Assembly: GCF_047276495.1 (NCBI RefSeq)
Contig: NZ_CP178543.1
Span: forward strand, 5,580,001 to 5,644,000
Direction of reading: 5' to 3'
Source of the DNA: Capilliphycus salinus
GTDB lineage: Bacteria > Cyanobacteriota > Cyanobacteriia > Cyanobacteriales > Microcoleaceae
Length of the DNA stretch: 64,000 nucleotides
The notes under the pieces are model-generated. The model saw nothing but the letters and a program-made list of their open reading frames with translations, searched no databases and was not told the DNA's origin. A program made the translations under genes and the position numbers. Position 1 is the stretch's first letter. Each line of letters opens with the position of its first letter. This document shows positions 60,945 through 64,000 of this stretch, in pieces.

Positions 60945-61050
60945 TCAATCGTTTTCCCTTTGACAAAGACATAGATTAAAAAAGTCTCAATCTTTGCCGA
61001 ACTCAATAAAAAGAATTTGTTTTTCTGATTGAGTGATTGAGGTCTATTAT

Positions 61051-61086
61051 CCCCCCTAACCGGTCCGGGTTGGGGGGGAATTTTTT
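61051..61086 (+). terminator. Terminator of the helical carotenoid protein gene
   Basis: CCCCCCTAACCGGTCCGGGT continues into TGGGGGGGAATTTTTT. The 11-bp GC-rich stem with a U-run about 110 bp after the stop is a strong Rho-independent terminator. Confidence 0.8.
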
Positions 61087-62433
61087 GGCGGATCAATTCG
61101 ACCTACAAATAACCCATTCGGGCTTTTGAGATCATCAATGAAGCGATCGCTCCTATCCGGTGTCCCCATTACTCAAACCAATTAATCGGATGCTAAAAAA
61201 GGTTCAGACGGTTAAATTCGGGTAAGCGGAAGCCTAAATCTTTAAATTTTAGCCTTTATAAACATCAAAACCGAAAAAAATCCGAATAGCAGTCATCTTT
61301 ATGGCATTTCTCCAAATAATGGGAGCGGGGCGGGTTCATTACAGTTATCAGTTATCAGTTATGCAGTTATCAGTTTTTACAGTGAACAGTAGCCAGTGAA
61401 CAGTGATAACTGTCAAAACTGGTCACAGATAACTAATAACTAATAGACGATCTATTCTCGGGCAATAGTGCGGCGATTGCTGACAGGGTAAAGTTTTGTA
61501 CCTCACCAAGATGAGAAGGGCTATAATTTGTGGAAGTTTTAGTAAAAAATCGATGACTTTACCCTCGAAAATTTGACCTTTATTAGAGTCTGGAGTTGTA
61601 AACTTTAGTCAATTTTTTTGTAGTCAACACTGGGCGGACTGTATTTTTACGGAATCTTTAACTAAAATTATCGCAAATCAAGTTATCATTAACTCAGAAA
61701 AAATACTGAACTCATGGTCAAGATACTTTCTGTTCACCCGGTCATCTTTACAAAAGCTTTAAAATCCGCCCTGATTTTAAAGATCTTGTTAAGTCACAGC
61801 CGAGAACATCCGCATCAATAGCCCATAGAAACCCTCAGAAGCCCGGTGAGTTGATGGTAGGGTTGAGGGAATCTGAATGGACTCAATGGGCCGCGACAAA
61901 TTGTAATGAATACTCGGGTTTGTTATAATGCTTCTCTGAAAATAATATAACTATTAAAAAAGGAGTTGAAAGCTGGAGTTTTTTAAACGCCTTTTGGGGG
62001 GGTTGGCTGTTTCTGTATTGAAAAAACTTCTCGGAGGTTGATGGGGTAAAGAGGAGCAAATGCAAGCGGATCGAGGGTTTTTTTCGATAAAAAATAGTGG
62101 GTTCGCCCATAAATTTATCTCCCCGCACCCCAACTCCCCGCTTCCCCAGTCCTAGAATTTTCGGGAGCGTTAAAAAATGTAGAGTAGAACCGAAGACGTG
62201 AAAATTCAGTGGAATTTTTGCGGTATCTTGAAAAGAGTCAAAAACTGCCAAGTCATTCATCAGAGTCGAGAGACATTGATGAGCAATAATAGACTCAACA
62301 CGCGCCCTGATTGTTGGTTGATGTAGAGTAAAAGTCCCGGAGTTAGCGCCAGCCTATGAATAAAAACCGAATGGGTAAGTTTCAAGTTCATCATCGAACC
62401 GATTGTCAAACTTGATATAGGCATCAACGTATT
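61087..62433. other. Large gene-free region with minisatellite
   Basis: About 1.35 kb before the GT39 gene. At 61321-61450 there is a short tandem array of CAGTTATCAGTTATCAGT/ACAGTGA-type units, related to the CAGTCACCAGT minisatellites elsewhere. Near 62120-62150 a CCCCGCACCCCAACTCCCCG stretch is another low-complexity repeat. An open frame at 61883-62260 (minus) is not convincing. No promoter for the GT39 gene was identified with confidence. Confidence 0.5.
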
Positions 62434-64000
62434 ATGTACAAAAGCAAATATTTACTGAAAGACAACCCGACGATGAGACAATGGCTTCCGATCGCGATTG
62501 TCATGGGATTAGCGATTGTCTTGCGTCTTTATCAACTCGGTACTGAGAGCGTACTGTATGATGAAATGCTCAGTATTCGCGATTCAGAAAACTTTCAATT
62601 CACCTTTCCTTACAACCGTCCTCTGTTCTATATGCTGCTGAATGTCTGGATGAAGTTTGGCAGCAGTGACGCTTGGCTGAGGTCAATGTCTGTATTGTTT
62701 GCAATTGGTGCAATTTGGTTGACCTATCGGCTGGGCTGTCGGGTGGTGGGTCAAGCAACGGGAGTGATCGCGGCTTTAATCATGGCACTCTCGCCGTTAT
62801 TTCTCAATCACTCTCAGGAAATTCGGATGTATGGGCCGATTATGTTCTTCAGTGTAGCCGGAACATTAGCCCTGTGTCATTTTTTAGAACGTCCGACCTA
62901 TCTAACCTTAGGTTTGTGGATCGTGGCGCGAATTGCTTTGCTTTTGAGCAATGCCAATAATGTGTTAATTTTACTCCCGGATACGATTTTATTAGCGTGG
63001 CAGTACCGCAAACAATTGTATTGGTTCGTGGTATCGGCCGTCAGCATGGGGTTAATTTGCCTATCGTTTTTACCGGTGGTGTTGTCGATGACCTCTGGGG
63101 GAGCATACGGCGAATACATGGAAACCACAGTCGCTGAGTATTCCAAACCGGGTTTAATGTTAGTTCTCGGCGAACTGACCCAAATGACCGTTTACTGGCC
63201 GATGAGACACCTGTTGAAGTCCAATGAAATTGTACTCGAAAACAATGAATTGGGCGACAGTTCTTTATTGAGCAGTATCTTCTCGACTCAAACCTTAATG
63301 CTGTTGTTTTATGCCGGTTTTACCCTGGTATTAATTGGGGTGATGGCGGTGGCTTTGTTCTCGCTATTTGCCGATAAAGAACGTTCAGAAAAATTACGTT
63401 GGGTAGCGGCTTGGGCGATTTTACCCACCGCCTGCACGCTGATCATTTCTTATATCTCCAACCCCATTTGGAAGCCCCGTTACTTGCTGTTTATCGATCC
63501 TTACTTCCTGATTTTACTCGCCACAGGTTTTGTCGTGATTTGGCATTGGCGGCGATTGTTGGGTATGGTGATAGCAGTGGCCTACTTCGTGGCGGTATCG
63601 GGAGGACTCTCGGCTTATTACGGTACCCTCTATCGTACAGATTGGAAAGGGGCCGTTGAAACGATCGAAACCAACTCGCAACCCAACGATGCGATTATGG
63701 TTTACGCTCCGCCTGTGGGCTATGATTACGCCTTTGAACGTTACTATCAGGGTACATTACCCGTCTACCGTGTGGGGCCTAAAGATCAAATTCCTCAATT
63801 CCAAGCCGACAAGCAGGCTTTTCGCGAACAACCCGGCCAAGGTGAATCTTCCTCATCAACTCCCGATCGCCTCTGGTTATTATGTTGGTCTTATTGCAAA
63901 CAGACGGCCGAAATGGATCAATTAACTCAGATTCTACTGGGAGAATCTTTTGAGGTCAAAGACACTCAAGTGTTCAAAAGTCTCGAAGCCTCTTGGGTGG
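62434..64000 (+). CDS. Glycosyltransferase family 39-like membrane protein, truncated by window end
   Basis: The reading frame opens at ATG 62434 and is still open at the window end (522 codons seen). It encodes a polytopic membrane protein with about nine helices. The first outside loop carries Asp43-Glu44 (VLYDEMLSIRD), the catalytic site position of GT39/ArnT-type polyprenyl-phosphate-dependent transferases. A conserved HSQEIRMYG follows, as in this family. The C-terminal soluble part (NDAIMVYAPPVGYDYAFERY) would face the periplasm. A second in-frame ATG at 62473 is possible. Likely role is transfer of a sugar to lipid or protein at the cell envelope. The acceptor is unknown. Confidence 0.85.
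   Translation, partial: MYKSKYLLKDNPTMRQWLPIAIVMGLAIVLRLYQLGTESVLYDEMLSIRDSENFQFTFPYNRPLFYMLLNVWMKFGSSDAWLRSMSVLFAIGAIWLTYRLGCRVVGQATGVIAALIMALSPLFLNHSQEIRMYGPIMFFSVAGTLALCHFLERPTYLTLGLWIVARIALLLSNANNVLILLPDTILLAWQYRKQLYWFVVSAVSMGLICLSFLPVVLSMTSGGAYGEYMETTVAEYSKPGLMLVLGELTQMTVYWPMRHLLKSNEIVLENNELGDSSLLSSIFSTQTLMLLFYAGFTLVLIGVMAVALFSLFADKERSEKLRWVAAWAILPTACTLIISYISNPIWKPRYLLFIDPYFLILLATGFVVIWHWRRLLGMVIAVAYFVAVSGGLSAYYGTLYRTDWKGAVETIETNSQPNDAIMVYAPPVGYDYAFERYYQGTLPVYRVGPKDQIPQFQADKQAFREQPGQGESSSSTPDRLWLLCWSYCKQTAEMDQLTQILLGESFEVKDTQVFKSLEASWV

Noticed and set aside
61883..62260. Minus-strand open frame of 125 codons before GT39
   Set aside because: Contains the CCCCGCACCCCAACTCCC low-complexity repeat in translation, lacks a good start and shows no domain.

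Overview
The window looks like chromosomal DNA of a filamentous (Oscillatoriales-type) cyanobacterium. It carries psbA for photosystem II D1, a tiny psaX-like photosystem I gene, a helical-carotenoid-protein gene, an SLH-OprB 'iron uptake' porin, cyanobacteria-only families resembling DUF3038/DUF4335, and very many GCGATCGC (HIP1) octamers. Gene density is moderate. Intergenic regions are crowded with dispersed palindromic repeats. No rRNA, tRNA or CRISPR array was seen.

Layout. 0-6.7 kb: a membrane-inserted alpha/beta hydrolase, ispD, a GT9 glycosyltransferase, prs, a GatB/YqeY protein and a HAD-like protein. 6.7-7.9 kb: a gene-poor stretch with a duplicated promoter/short-RNA candidate module and a MITE-like element. 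7.9-16.7 kb: DJ-1/PfpI protein, small coiled-coil protein, psaX, lipA, a response regulator, a PfkB/HldE-type kinase, a CADD-type haem-oxygenase-like di-metal protein, psbA, a HIT protein and a ComM/YifB ATPase. 16.8-25.8 kb: an orphan helical protein, a PEP-CTERM protein, two RTX proteins and an Omp85/BamA protein with an unusual repeat-built N-terminus. 26-29 kb: a putative restriction-modification pair beside a PD-(D/E)XK-like protein. 29-38.8 kb: purC, glgX, a Nudix protein, a likely IS200/IS605 right-end remnant, a CHAT-FHA fusion, a conserved hypothetical, a sigma factor and a GH13 amylase. 38.8-51.6 kb: an OYE reductase, an M20 amidohydrolase, repeat clusters, the DUF4335/DUF3038 pair, the porin, a potBCDA polyamine transporter operon and a small sigma-like protein. 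51.7-64 kb: a 1676-residue TPR-GT61-TPR protein, two paralogous RTX proteins, a decayed coding region, the helical carotenoid protein and a truncated GT39 glycosyltransferase.

How genes fit together. Housekeeping metabolism (isoprenoid, PRPP/purine, lipoate, glycogen), photosynthesis (D1, PsaX, carotenoid photoprotection) and envelope or surface functions (Omp85, porin, glycosyltransferases, RTX and PEP-CTERM proteins) dominate. The items most worth a second look are the duplicated intergenic module at 6.8-7.4 kb, the CADD-like protein with all six metal ligands plus the Tyr and Lys recalled as functional in Chlamydia CADD, the MITE-like element seen twice, the same terminator hairpin used at three convergent gene junctions, the repeat-expanded BamA N-terminus, and the solo IS605 right end just upstream of a CHAT-FHA gene. 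Everything here was read by eye. Family names rest on recalled motifs, not database searches.
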